From the NCBI GenBank assembly GCA_963674895.2, contig CAXXCY010000003.1:930001-994000 (forward strand): a stretch of 64,000 nucleotides of DNA, written 5' to 3'. The translations under genes and the position numbers were made by a program. This DNA is from CAXXOK01 sp963674895. GTDB lineage: Bacteria > Bacillota > Clostridia > Christensenellales > Aristaeellaceae. The notes beneath the pieces are model-generated. The model was given only the letters and a program-made list of their open reading frames with translations, was not told the DNA's origin and made no database searches. This document shows, piece by piece, positions 24,091 to 32,360 of this stretch (position 1 is its first letter; each line of letters starts with the position of its first letter).

Positions 24091-26559
24091 TTACGCCCTT
24101 TCAGGCTGGCCGATCATCTCGGTGATCCGGCAGGAGCGCTCGAACGCGAGCTTGCCGTCCTTCACGTACAGGCGCACCAGATCGCCCAGCGCGATGCGGC
24201 CCGCGATGATCTCCTCGCTGAGCGCGTCTTCCACCACGCGTTGGATGGTACGCCTGAGCGGGCGGGCACCGTAGTTCACGTCAAATCCCTCGGTGGCAAG
24301 GAGCTTGACCACCCCGTCGTCGTAGACGAGGTTCATGTTCTGCTCCTCCAGCCGCTTGGCGACATTCCCCAGCATCAGCGCCGCGATCTTTTCGATATCG
24401 TCGGCTTCCAGCGCGTGGAATACGATCAGCTCGTCCACGCGGTTGATGAACTCGGGCCGGAACACGTCCTTCACTTCCGCCATGATGCGCTCTTTCATCT
24501 TCTCGTAGTCGCGCACGGTTTCGATCATGCCGCCGAAACCAAGGGATTGCTTGCCGATAATCGCGTGCGCTCCCGCGTTGGACGTCATCACGACGATAGT
24601 ATTCTTGAAGTTGACGACCCGCCCGTCGCTGTCGGTCAATCGGCCGTCCTCCATAATCTGCAACAGGATATTGAACACGTCGGGGTGCGCTTTCTCAACC
24701 TCGTCGAACAGGATGACGCTGTAGGGCTTCTGGCGCACCTTCTGCGTCAGCTGGCCTCCCTCTTCAAAGCCCACGTAGCCCGGCGGCGAACCGACCAGGC
24801 GGGACACGCTGTGCTTTTCCATATATTCGCTCATATCGATGCGGATGACGGCGTTTTCATCGCCGAACATCGCCTCGCCCAGTGCGCGGCACAGCTCCGT
24901 TTTTCCTACGCCCGTGGGGCCTAGAAAGATAAACGATCCGATGGGCCGTTTGGGATCGTGCAGCCCCGCGCGCGCACGGCGCAAAGCGCGGCTGACGGCG
25001 GAGATGGCTTCGTCCTGCCCGATGACGCGCTTGTGCAGCGTCTCCTCCATGTGCAAAAGCCGCTTGCCCTCGTTCTGCGTCATCCTCTTGACGGGAATGC
25101 CCGTCCAGCTGGAAACGATCTGCGCAATATCCTCCTCCTTGACGGTGGAATGGATTTTGGCGCGCCGGTTCTGCCACTCCAGGCGCTTTTTCTCAACCGT
25201 ATCTTCCAGCTCGGTGATCTTCTCCTCCAGCTCCTTCGCCTGGTCGAACTCCTCCCGGAGGTTCGCGTTTTTCAGCGCGTCGCGCATGCATTGAAGCTGC
25301 TCCTCCAGTTCCCGGACCTTCGGGGTTTTCTTGTATCGCCGCAGCCGTACCCTGGACCCCGCCTCGTCCATCAGGTCGATGGCCTTGTCGGGCAGGTTCC
25401 GGTCGCTGATATAGCGGTCGGAAAGGATAACGGACGCGCGCAGCGCCTCGTCGGTGATCTTTACCTGATGGTGCTGTTCATAGCGCTCGCGCAGGCCCTC
25501 CAAAATGGCGAGCGCCTCGTCCGTAGTCGGCTCGAACACCTTCACGGGCTGGAAGCGCCTCTCAAGCGCCGGGTCCTTTTCAATGTGCTTGCGGTATTCG
25601 TCGATCGTGGTCGCACCGATGCACTGCAGCTCGCCGCGCGCCAGCGCCGGCTTGATGATATTGGCCGCGTCGATGCTGCCTTCGGCCTTTCCGGCGCCGA
25701 CCAGCGTATGAAATTCGTCCACGAAAATGATAACGTCGCCCTCTTTGCGGATTTCCTTGAGGGTATCCTTCAGGCGCTCCTCAAACTCGCCGCGGTATTT
25801 GCTCCCGGCGATCATGCTGCCCAAATCCAGCGACAAAATACGCTTGCCCGCCACAGTCTCCGGCGCCTTGCCGGAGGCGATCATCATCGTGAGCCCTTCC
25901 ACCACAGCCGATTTGCCCACGCCGGGCTCGCCGACAAGCACGGGGTTGTTTTTGGTGCGGCGGCTTAAGATCTGGATCAGCCGCTCCATTTCCTTGGTAC
26001 GCCCGACCACGGGGTCCAGCTCACCGTTCCTTGCGGCCTTGGTGAGATCACGGCAGTATTTCTCCAGCGCGGATTCCTCCTCGTTTCCTTTGACCTTCGC
26101 GGGGCTGAGCTCCGGATTGACGCCGTCGCTTTGCAGTAATTTGGTCAGCGCCTGGGACAGCGCCTCCGTATCGACGTCCAGATCGCGCAGGATACTCACC
26201 GCAACGCTCTCTTCTTCCCGAAGCAGGGCCAGCCAGAAGTGCTCCGTACCGACATAGGCATGGTTGAAACGCTTGCTTTGGATGATGCTGCCTTCCAGCA
26301 GCTTCTTGCTGCGTGGGGTAAGTTCCAGTATGCCGCGCACAGCGGCGCTTCCCTCGCCCAGGTCGCGCACGCGTTCCATCACGGCCGCGTAGGTCACCTG
26401 TTCGGGAAGGAGCCTGGACATGGTGGGATCGGGATCCTTTAAAAGCCCCAGCAGGATGTGCTCCGTACCTACATATTGTTGTTTGAGCGCCACAGACGCC
26501 TGCTGTGCAAAGGCTATAGTCTGCTGAGCGCGTTGTGTAAACCGTCCGAAAATCGCCAT
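24091..26559 (-). CDS. clpC: ATP-dependent Clp unfoldase ClpC
   Basis: An 822-residue HSP100 chaperone that feeds substrates to ClpP. The Clp N-terminal double repeat covers about 1-145 (GRFTQRAQQTIAFAQQ; then ILELTPRSKKLLEGS), the first AAA module has GEPGVGKSA near 213, the middle coiled coil with a UVR-like segment lies near 405-450, and the second AAA module has GPTGVGKTE near 546 and SPPGYVGFEEGGQLT. These mark ClpC rather than ClpB or ClpA. It starts two bases after the ctsR stop codon, without mcsA or mcsB in between. Confidence 0.96.
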   Translation of the reverse strand: MAIFGRFTQRAQQTIAFAQQASVALKQQYVGTEHILLGLLKDPDPTMSRLLPEQVTYAAVMERVRDLGEGSAAVRGILELTPRSKKLLEGSIIQSKRFNHAYVGTEHFWLALLREEESVAVSILRDLDVDTEALSQALTKLLQSDGVNPELSPAKVKGNEEESALEKYCRDLTKAARNGELDPVVGRTKEMERLIQILSRRTKNNPVLVGEPGVGKSAVVEGLTMMIASGKAPETVAGKRILSLDLGSMIAGSKYRGEFEERLKDTLKEIRKEGDVIIFVDEFHTLVGAGKAEGSIDAANIIKPALARGELQCIGATTIDEYRKHIEKDPALERRFQPVKVFEPTTDEALAILEGLRERYEQHHQVKITDEALRASVILSDRYISDRNLPDKAIDLMDEAGSRVRLRRYKKTPKVRELEEQLQCMRDALKNANLREEFDQAKELEEKITELEDTVEKKRLEWQNRRAKIHSTVKEEDIAQIVSSWTGIPVKRMTQNEGKRLLHMEETLHKRVIGQDEAISAVSRALRRARAGLHDPKRPIGSFIFLGPTGVGKTELCRALGEAMFGDENAVIRIDMSEYMEKHSVSRLVGSPPGYVGFEEGGQLTQKVRQKPYSVILFDEVEKAHPDVFNILLQIMEDGRLTDSDGRVVNFKNTIVVMTSNAGAHAIIGKQSLGFGGMIETVRDYEKMKERIMAEVKDVFRPEFINRVDELIVFHALEADDIEKIAALMLGNVAKRLEEQNMNLVYDDGVVKLLATEGFDVNYGARPLRRTIQRVVEDALSEEIIAGRIALGDLVRLYVKDGKLAFERSCRITEMIGQPERA

Positions 26560-26561
26560 GG

Positions 26562-27044
26562 TTATCCTCCTTGCGAAGCCGAGTTCTTTCTGGCAATCTG
26601 TAAAAGCATCGCCTTGAGTATCTTTGCGCGAAGTGCGTCCTTGATCGCGGCATGGATGGGAAGCGTGAAGCTTGATTCGGCAATCGCCGCTTTCATCACA
26701 TTCGCCTCAATGGTTGAAACTACGCTTCGTTCCCTGAGCTGCGTGATCAGGTGGTCCGCTTTCAGAGCCGTAATCTGGTCACCGACCCTCTCCTCCAGCA
26801 GGTAAACAAGCTGCTCCGACGTATCCTGTTCCATACGGAAAATACGGATGTATCCCCCGCCTCCCCGTCGGCTTTGAATCAGGTACCCGTGATCGGGTGT
26901 AAACCGGGTCGCGAGCACATAGTTGATCTGCGAGGGCGCGCAGTTAAAATATTCCGCCAGTTCGTTTCGCTTCAGCTCGATCTCATTCTCGTCGTGCGTC
27001 AGCATGGTTTTTATAAACTGCTCTATCGTATCGCTCAGGCGCAT
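26562..27044 (-). CDS. ctsR: Class III heat-shock repressor CtsR
   Basis: A 160-residue winged-helix repressor of clp genes. RNELAEYFNCAPSQINYVLATRF and the glycine-rich wing SRRGGGGYIRI (about 59-69) are the diagnostic DNA-contacting segments, and the C-terminal dimer domain includes a helical LREAR-like region. It regulates its own operon through the CtsR box overlapping its promoter. In Bacillus, McsB inactivates CtsR; that gene is absent here, so control may rely on CtsR's intrinsic heat sensing (inference). Confidence 0.95.
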   Translation of the reverse strand: MRLSDTIEQFIKTMLTHDENEIELKRNELAEYFNCAPSQINYVLATRFTPDHGYLIQSRRGGGGYIRIFRMEQDTSEQLVYLLEERVGDQITALKADHLITQLRERSVVSTIEANVMKAAIAESSFTLPIHAAIKDALRAKILKAMLLQIARKNSASQGG

Positions 27045-27067
27045 AGCTTAACCTCCTTGCCAAGAAC

Positions 27068-27090
27068 GTTGACTATCTTTGACCATTATA
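27068..27090 (-). promoter_or_regulatory. CtsR operator and -10 box of ctsR-clpC
   Basis: On the minus strand TATAAT (27085-27090) is followed directly by the heptad pair GGTCAAA (27078-27084) and AGTCAAC (27068-27074) with a 3-nt spacer, close to the CtsR consensus RGTCAAA-N3-RGTCAAA. No good -35 is visible. Confidence 0.8.
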
Positions 27091-27187
27091 TGATATCACG
27101 TACTTCACGAAAAAGCAATATTTCGTTTTGCGTTGTGACGGTTATTTCATCGACGGAAAACGTGCGTCCGGACGGCTCCGTATGATC

Positions 27188-27216
27188 TTGTCCGCCGGAA
27201 ACGCATGTGCTATAAT
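27188..27216 (+). promoter_or_regulatory. Promoter of the small membrane peptide and traX
   Basis: TTGTCC (27188-27193) and TATAAT (27211-27216) with a 17-bp spacer, 33 bp before the 43-codon gene. Confidence 0.65.
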
Positions 27217-27249
27217 GCACTCAATACCCGCGGTCGAAGGAGGGTGCCC

Positions 27250-27381
27250 ATGGCAGTGAATTCAAATGCCAAAGCCAGGAAGAAACGCAAGAAGCTCTTA
27301 TACCGTATTTTTACAATCGTAATCGTTTCCATCATGGCGGGCGGGATACTGTTTGCGGCCATCCTGTCCAGGCCCTATTAG
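27250..27381 (+). CDS. Small single-pass membrane protein (43 aa)
   Basis: ATG at 27250 follows AAGGAGGG by six to seven bases and a promoter, so translation is well supported. The product has a highly basic N-terminus (AKARKKRKKLLYR, residues 7-19) then one hydrophobic helix (IFTIVIVSIMAGGILFAAIL, about 20-39), giving a cytoplasmic N-terminus. No family is recognised. It ends eight bases before traX and is probably co-transcribed with it. It is short enough to be missed by gene callers. Confidence 0.65.
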   Translation: MAVNSNAKARKKRKKLLYRIFTIVIVSIMAGGILFAAILSRPY

Positions 27382-27389
27382 GCGCCGTT

Positions 27390-28196
27390 ATGTCCGCTCA
27401 ACAAGCTTCCCTGGCGCCGTCCCCCAGGCCGGCGCTTGCGGGGAATACGGATACTTCCCTGCTCAAGATCATCGCGCTGGTCTCGATGATCATCGACCAC
27501 GTCGGCGTTGCGTTTCTTCCTGACGTCCGGGAGCTGCGCATTTTGGGGCGTATCGCCATGCCGCTGTACGTCTGGTGCCTGGTTGTGGGAACCGAATATA
27601 CGCGCAACGCACTGCGATACGCGCTCCGTTTATTTGTGGTGGGCGTCATCTCCCAACCGCTGTATATCATGGTTCTTGGCAATTCCTGGTCCAGGCCGAA
27701 CATCCTGTTTTTATTCTGCCTCGGGGTGCTTGCAATCGCGGGCATCCAGAAAAAGTGGCATTACAGCCAATTCTGGGCGCCCGCGCTCTGTTTGGTTGTG
27801 AGTTTGCTGTTTGATATCGATTACGGTTGGAAAGGCTTTCTCTTCATTCTGTTGCTTTACAGTTCAAGGTATTCCAAAGCCGGCCTGGCCGCCGCTTTCC
27901 TGTCCTTCGCCGTGGTATGGGGCGTCTACAGCTTTTCGGTGACGCAGTTTTTCGGCTGGCAGTTCACCTTCATCAACGGCAACCTGTTCTCGCCTATCCT
28001 GCGGCTGTTTTTCCAGCTGCAGACCATGATGTGGCTGGCGCTTCCGCTCATTCTGGTGCGGACGCATTCCCGTATCAGGCTCCCCAAGTGGCTCGGGTAC
28101 AGCGTTTATCCGCTGCACCTGATTGCCCTTCTTCTCGTCGGGCTGCTGCTGGGCGTTCCGCTCTCAACCTTTATATCGAGGCTAGCAATGATGTAA
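27390..28196 (+). CDS. TraX-family membrane protein
   Basis: A 268-residue polytopic membrane protein with about eight hydrophobic helices. LLKIIALVSMIIDHVGV near the N-terminus, GRIAMPLYVWCLVVG and the repeated aromatic segments are typical of TraX proteins, a family named for F-pilin acetylation but widespread on chromosomes with unknown acyltransferase-like roles. There are no conjugation genes nearby, so a pilus role is unlikely. The ATG lacks a good ribosome site and may be coupled to the small gene upstream. Its end overlaps the converging icd gene by 26 bp. Confidence 0.85.
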   Translation: MSAQQASLAPSPRPALAGNTDTSLLKIIALVSMIIDHVGVAFLPDVRELRILGRIAMPLYVWCLVVGTEYTRNALRYALRLFVVGVISQPLYIMVLGNSWSRPNILFLFCLGVLAIAGIQKKWHYSQFWAPALCLVVSLLFDIDYGWKGFLFILLLYSSRYSKAGLAAAFLSFAVVWGVYSFSVTQFFGWQFTFINGNLFSPILRLFFQLQTMMWLALPLILVRTHSRIRLPKWLGYSVYPLHLIALLLVGLLLGVPLSTFISRLAMM

Positions 28197-29385
28197 GGGT
28201 TGCGCCGATCGCGTCCAGAAATTCTTCGGAATTCAGGGTTTTGGATTCGCCCTCGAATAAAAGCGCCAGGTCCTTGGTCATCTCGCCGCCCTCAATGGTT
28301 TGCAGGGTGGCTTTTTCAAGCGCTTTGGCAAACGCGCAAAGCTCGCCGTTATCGTCCAGCTCGCCGCGCTTATACAGTGCGCCCGTCCACGCGAAGATCG
28401 TCGCCACGGGGTTGGTGCTGGTCTCTTTGCCCTTGAGGTGCTGGTAGTAATGGCGCGTTACGGTTCCGTGCGCCGCTTCATACTCGAACTGGCCGTTGGG
28501 CGACACGAGCACGCTGGTCATCATGGCGAGGCTTCCGAACGCCGTGGCGACCATATCGCTCATCACGTCGCCGTCGTAGTTTTTCAGCGCCCAGATGAAC
28601 CCGCCTTCGCTACGCATCACGCGTGCGACGGCGTCGTCGATCAGTGTGTAAAAATACTCGATGCCCGCCTTTTGGAACGCCTCCTTGTATCTGGTTTCGT
28701 ACAAGTCGGCGAAAATATCCTTGAAATGATGGTCGTATATCTTGGAAATGGTGTCCTTCGTGGAAAACCACAGGTCCTGATTTTTCTCCAGCGCGTAGCG
28801 AAAACAGGCGTTGGCAAAGCTTATAATGCTGCCGTCCAGATTGTACAGGCACTGCACGATTCCCGGGCCCTCGAAATCGTGGATGGCAAGCGCGGTTTTA
28901 TTACCCTTCGTATCCTTGAAGCGCAGTTTGGCTTTGCCTGCCGTCGGCACGCGGAACTCGACGTCCTTATACACGTCGCCGTACGCGTGGCGGGCGATAG
29001 TAATCGGCTTTCTCCAGGTCCGCACGGTCGGCTGAATGCCCTTGACCAGTATGGGCTCGCGGAACACCGTGCCGTCCATGATCGCGCGGATGGTGCCGTT
29101 GGGGCTTTTCCACATCTGTTTGAGTTTGTATTCTTCCACGCGCTGGGCGTTTGGCGTAATGGTGGCGCACTTCACGGCTACGCCGTGTTTGAGCGTGGCG
29201 TTCGCCGAGTCTACCGTGATTTGGTCGTCCGTTTCGTCGCGTTTCTTTAGGCACAGGTCGTAATATTCCGTTTGCAAATCCACATAGGGCAGGATCAGCT
29301 TATCCTTGATCATCCGCCACAGGATACGCGTCATCTCGTCTCCGTCCATCTCGACAAGCGGGGTGGTCATAGGGATTTTTGGCAT
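28171..29385 (-). CDS. icd: Isocitrate dehydrogenase (NADP)
   Basis: Converts isocitrate to 2-oxoglutarate. The start MPKIPMTTPLVEMDGDEMTRILW at 29385 gives 404 residues, the size of the eukaryote-like type II enzyme, not the E. coli type. SPNGTIRAIMDGTVFREPI and the metal-site DDAVARVMRSEGGFIWALKNYDGD are characteristic, as is AAHGTVTRHY. The frame is open upstream, but a promoter covers that part. In an anaerobic clostridium it most likely feeds glutamate synthesis through a partial TCA cycle. Confidence 0.94.
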   Translation of the reverse strand: MPKIPMTTPLVEMDGDEMTRILWRMIKDKLILPYVDLQTEYYDLCLKKRDETDDQITVDSANATLKHGVAVKCATITPNAQRVEEYKLKQMWKSPNGTIRAIMDGTVFREPILVKGIQPTVRTWRKPITIARHAYGDVYKDVEFRVPTAGKAKLRFKDTKGNKTALAIHDFEGPGIVQCLYNLDGSIISFANACFRYALEKNQDLWFSTKDTISKIYDHHFKDIFADLYETRYKEAFQKAGIEYFYTLIDDAVARVMRSEGGFIWALKNYDGDVMSDMVATAFGSLAMMTSVLVSPNGQFEYEAAHGTVTRHYYQHLKGKETSTNPVATIFAWTGALYKRGELDDNGELCAFAKALEKATLQTIEGGEMTKDLALLFEGESKTLNSEEFLDAIGATLTSLLASI

Positions 29386-29431
29386 GATTGATTTTGTTCC
29401 TTTCCGTATATAGAAAACAAGTTGCCCCCCT

Positions 29432-29460
29432 ATTGTATCGGGTGGGCAAAGTGTTTTCAA
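29432..29460 (-). promoter_or_regulatory. Promoter of icd
   Basis: On the minus strand TTGAAA (29455-29460) and TACAAT (29432-29437) with a 17-bp spacer, 47 bp before the icd start, giving icd its own transcript. Confidence 0.7.
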
Positions 29461-29488
29461 GGTTCATACAGCAAAAGAACATTGTATG

Positions 29489-30193
29489 CTATCCTTTTTT
29501 CAAATCCTCGATTTCCTTCTCCGTCAGCTCCCGCCACTGGCCTCGCTTGAGTTCCCCGAGCGTCAGCGGCCCGAAGCGTACGCGGCGGAGCATCAGCACG
29601 GTATGCCCGACAGCCTCGACCATTTTGCGGATCTGGCGGTTGCGGCCTTCGTGGATGGTAATCAGCATATCGCTGTACCGGTCGTTTGCGCGAATCACGC
29701 GCGCTTTGGCGCGGCTGGTGAGGCGGCCGTCGACCATCACGCCTCGGATAAGCCGGGAGACTTCCTCCGGCGTCACCTCTCCCGCCACGCGCGCCAGATA
29801 AGTTTTCTCCACCTCCCTGGAGGGGTGGAGCAGGTGCTCGGTCAGATCGCCGTCGTTGGTCAGGAGCAGAAGCCCCTCCGAATCGTAATCCAGCCGTCCG
29901 ACGGGGTAGAGCCGCACGGGATACTCTTGGAACTTGTCCAGCACCGTCGCGCGGCCCTCGGGGTCGCTGGCGGTGGTCATCTCGCCCGCGGGCTTGTGGT
30001 AGAGAATATAATGCTTTTCTTCCTCGGGCGTAATCCGCCTGCCGTTTACGCAGACCGTCTGTCCGGGTTCCACCTGCACGCCCATCGCGGTGATCACCAC
30101 GCCGTCCACGGTTACGCGGCCATCTGATATCAGTTGTTCGCAGGCGCGGCGCGAAGCCACGCCGCAGGAGGCCATGTATTTCTGCAGCCTCAT
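29489..30193 (-). CDS. RsuA/RluB-family pseudouridine synthase
   Basis: A 234-residue rRNA pseudouridine synthase. The N-terminal S4 domain is MRLQKYMASCGVASRRACEQ (1-20), and the catalytic aspartate is in PVGRLDYDSEGLLLLTNDGD near 97-116. EVEKTYLA and EGRNRQIRKM are the family C-terminal motifs. RluB (23S U2605) is more likely than RsuA, but this cannot be settled from motifs alone. The ATG at 30193 has a GGGGGTG site; an in-frame GTG lies three codons upstream. It overlaps the upstream gene by four bases. Confidence 0.92.
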   Translation of the reverse strand: MRLQKYMASCGVASRRACEQLISDGRVTVDGVVITAMGVQVEPGQTVCVNGRRITPEEEKHYILYHKPAGEMTTASDPEGRATVLDKFQEYPVRLYPVGRLDYDSEGLLLLTNDGDLTEHLLHPSREVEKTYLARVAGEVTPEEVSRLIRGVMVDGRLTSRAKARVIRANDRYSDMLITIHEGRNRQIRKMVEAVGHTVLMLRRVRFGPLTLGELKRGQWRELTEKEIEDLKKG

Positions 30194-31428
30194 GACAAAC
30201 ACCCCCGCGCTTCCATATGTTCAAGCGTTTGGATCAGCGCGATCTTGCCGTGGCCGTAGGTAAGCCCGCCCTGCAGATAGGCAGTATAGGGTTCGCGAAG
30301 CGGGGCGTCCGCGCTCAGCTCGATGCTCGCGCCGGAAACGAACGTGCCGGCGGCCATGATCACCTGCTCCCGGTACCCCGGCATATCCCACGGCTCGGGC
30401 GCCGCCATGCTGTCCACGGGGGACGCGGCCTGGACGCCCTGGCAGAAGGCGATCAACCGCTCCGGCGTTCCCAACTCAAGCGCCTGGATGATATCGCCGC
30501 GCTCGGCGTCATGGCGGGGCGCGGTGTGCATACCCAGCCCTTCAAACAGCGCGGCGGCAAGCACGGCGACCTTCAGCGCCTGCGCCACGGTGTGCGGCGC
30601 CATGAACAGCCCCTGATAAAACGGCTGATAGCTTGCCGCGTAGCTGCCGACCTCCAGTCCCACCGAAGGCGCGGTCAGGCGGCAGGCGATGCGCTCGACC
30701 GCCTTCCTTGATCCGGCAATATAGCCGCCCGTCGGCGCCAATCCCCCGCCGGGGTTCTTGATCAGGCTCCCGGCGCACACGTCCGCGCCGAAATGTGAAG
30801 GCTCTTTCTCCCTCGTGAACTCGCCGTAGCAGTTATCAACGACAAGATACGTTTCGCTATTCATGCCTTTAAGCATTTCTGCCAGCGGCGCAAGGTCCTC
30901 GGGCATCAGCGGCGGGCGCATGGCGTAGCCGCGGCTGCGCTGCACATAGACCACTTTCGTTTCGGGTTTGAGGGCTTTTTCAATCGCCTGTAAATCCAGC
31001 CCGCTTTCGGTCATCTCCTCCTGCGCGTAGGTTACGCCCATCTCGCGCAGGGAGCCCATGTTCGTTTCCGAAATGCCGATCACGCCGTCCAGCGTATCGT
31101 AGGGCTTGCCCGTGACGCTCAACAGCTCGTCCCCGGGCAGCAGCAGCCCGAACAGGCACAGCGAAAGCGCCTGTGTACCGGAGGTGATCTGCGGCCGCAC
31201 GATCGCGGCCTCAGCGCCGAACACATCGGCGTAGACCGCCTCCAGCGTATCGCGGCCGATATCGCCGTAGCCGTACCCGGTCGTCGGGCTGAAATGGCGC
31301 GCGGCGACCTGATGGCGCCTGAAAGCTTCCAATACGCGCCGCGTATTGTATAATTCAATCTCTTCTATCCGTTTGAAAGCGCCTTCGCAGGCGCGTTCCG
31401 CGGCCTCCGCCAGTTCCTGAAACTTCAT
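30190..31428 (-). CDS. ynbB: Methionine gamma-lyase-like PLP protein (YnbB, aluminium-resistance family)
   Basis: A 412-residue PLP fold-type I enzyme of the DUF/aluminium-resistance family. SGTQALSLCLFGLLLPGDEL (about 85-104) is the cofactor phosphate region, VDNCYGEF holds the aspartate, and the lysine Schiff-base candidate is in AGSLIKNPGGGLAPTGGYI near 230-248. GYGYGDIGRDTLE is a family marker. The start at 31428 overlaps the miaA stop (ATGA). The same order, miaA followed by ynbB, occurs in Bacillus. The true substrate is not established. Confidence 0.88.
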   Translation of the reverse strand: MKFQELAEAAERACEGAFKRIEEIELYNTRRVLEAFRRHQVAARHFSPTTGYGYGDIGRDTLEAVYADVFGAEAAIVRPQITSGTQALSLCLFGLLLPGDELLSVTGKPYDTLDGVIGISETNMGSLREMGVTYAQEEMTESGLDLQAIEKALKPETKVVYVQRSRGYAMRPPLMPEDLAPLAEMLKGMNSETYLVVDNCYGEFTREKEPSHFGADVCAGSLIKNPGGGLAPTGGYIAGSRKAVERIACRLTAPSVGLEVGSYAASYQPFYQGLFMAPHTVAQALKVAVLAAALFEGLGMHTAPRHDAERGDIIQALELGTPERLIAFCQGVQAASPVDSMAAPEPWDMPGYREQVIMAAGTFVSGASIELSADAPLREPYTAYLQGGLTYGHGKIALIQTLEHMEARGCLS

Positions 31429-32360
31429 GATCCCGTTCCTTCCAAAAACGCCCGCGCGATTTGAAGCGCATCGGCGTGTGCGGATTGATCCGTAATATCC
31501 AGCCAGTGAATTTCCTTCTCCCGCCGGAACCACGTCCATTGCCGTTTGGCGTAGCGACGGGTATTGCGCTTGATCTCGGCTGCCGCATCGGCTATCGGGC
31601 GGCCTGCCGTCAATACAGGTACAAGTTCCTTATACCCGATCCCCTGCATGGCCTGCGCCTGCGGCGGAACGCCTTCGGCAAGCAGCGCTTGCACTTCCTT
31701 GAGCAGCCCGTTTGCTATCATCCCGTCCACCCGCGCGTCGATGCGCCGGTACAGCAGTTCGCGTTCCATGTCAGTACCAAGGACACAGAAGGCAAACGGG
31801 CTTTCAAACGCCGGCTGATCCTGTCGGGACATCGGGATTCCCGTCAGCTCGTACACTTCCAGCGCCCGGGAAACGCGGGCGACGTCGTTACAGTGCAGCC
31901 TGTCCGCCGATACGGGATCGACGGCGCGGAGCATATCGTGCAGCTTCCGTTTCCCCGCTTCGTCCCGCGCGACCGCCTTCAGCCGTTCCCGAACCGCCGG
32001 GTCGCTGCGCACGCCGCCCAGCGTAAGCCCGTGAGTTAGCGCCCGGAGATAAAACCCCGTGCCGCCGACCAGAACCGGCGTATTCCCCCGGCCGGTGATC
32101 TCCGCGATCACCCGTTTAGCGTCCTTCGCGTACCGTGCCACGGTGTAGGGTTCCCAGGGCTCGGCGATATCCGCAAGGTGATGCGGGATTTCCGCCCGTT
32201 CTTCCGGGGTCGGCTTGGCGGTGCCGACGTCCATCCGGCGGTACACCTGCATGCTGTCCATACAGACGATCTCGCCGTTAAGCTTTTCGGCCATCGCCAT
32301 CCCCAGCGCGGACTTGCCGCTGGCCGTGGGGCCCGCTACGCACAATACCTTCGGCTTCAT
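31425..32360 (-). CDS. miaA: tRNA dimethylallyltransferase
   Basis: Adds the isopentenyl group to A37 of tRNAs reading U-starting codons. A 311-residue enzyme with the P-loop VAGPTASGKSALG near residues 7-19, DSMQVYRRMDVGTAKPT near 36-52, and the GGTGFYLRAL segment near 100. The ATG at 32360 overlaps the mutL stop; an in-frame GTG lies one codon earlier. MiaB, which acts on the same base, is encoded in the same operon. Confidence 0.95.
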   Translation of the reverse strand: MKPKVLCVAGPTASGKSALGMAMAEKLNGEIVCMDSMQVYRRMDVGTAKPTPEERAEIPHHLADIAEPWEPYTVARYAKDAKRVIAEITGRGNTPVLVGGTGFYLRALTHGLTLGGVRSDPAVRERLKAVARDEAGKRKLHDMLRAVDPVSADRLHCNDVARVSRALEVYELTGIPMSRQDQPAFESPFAFCVLGTDMERELLYRRIDARVDGMIANGLLKEVQALLAEGVPPQAQAMQGIGYKELVPVLTAGRPIADAAAEIKRNTRRYAKRQWTWFRREKEIHWLDITDQSAHADALQIARAFLEGTGS

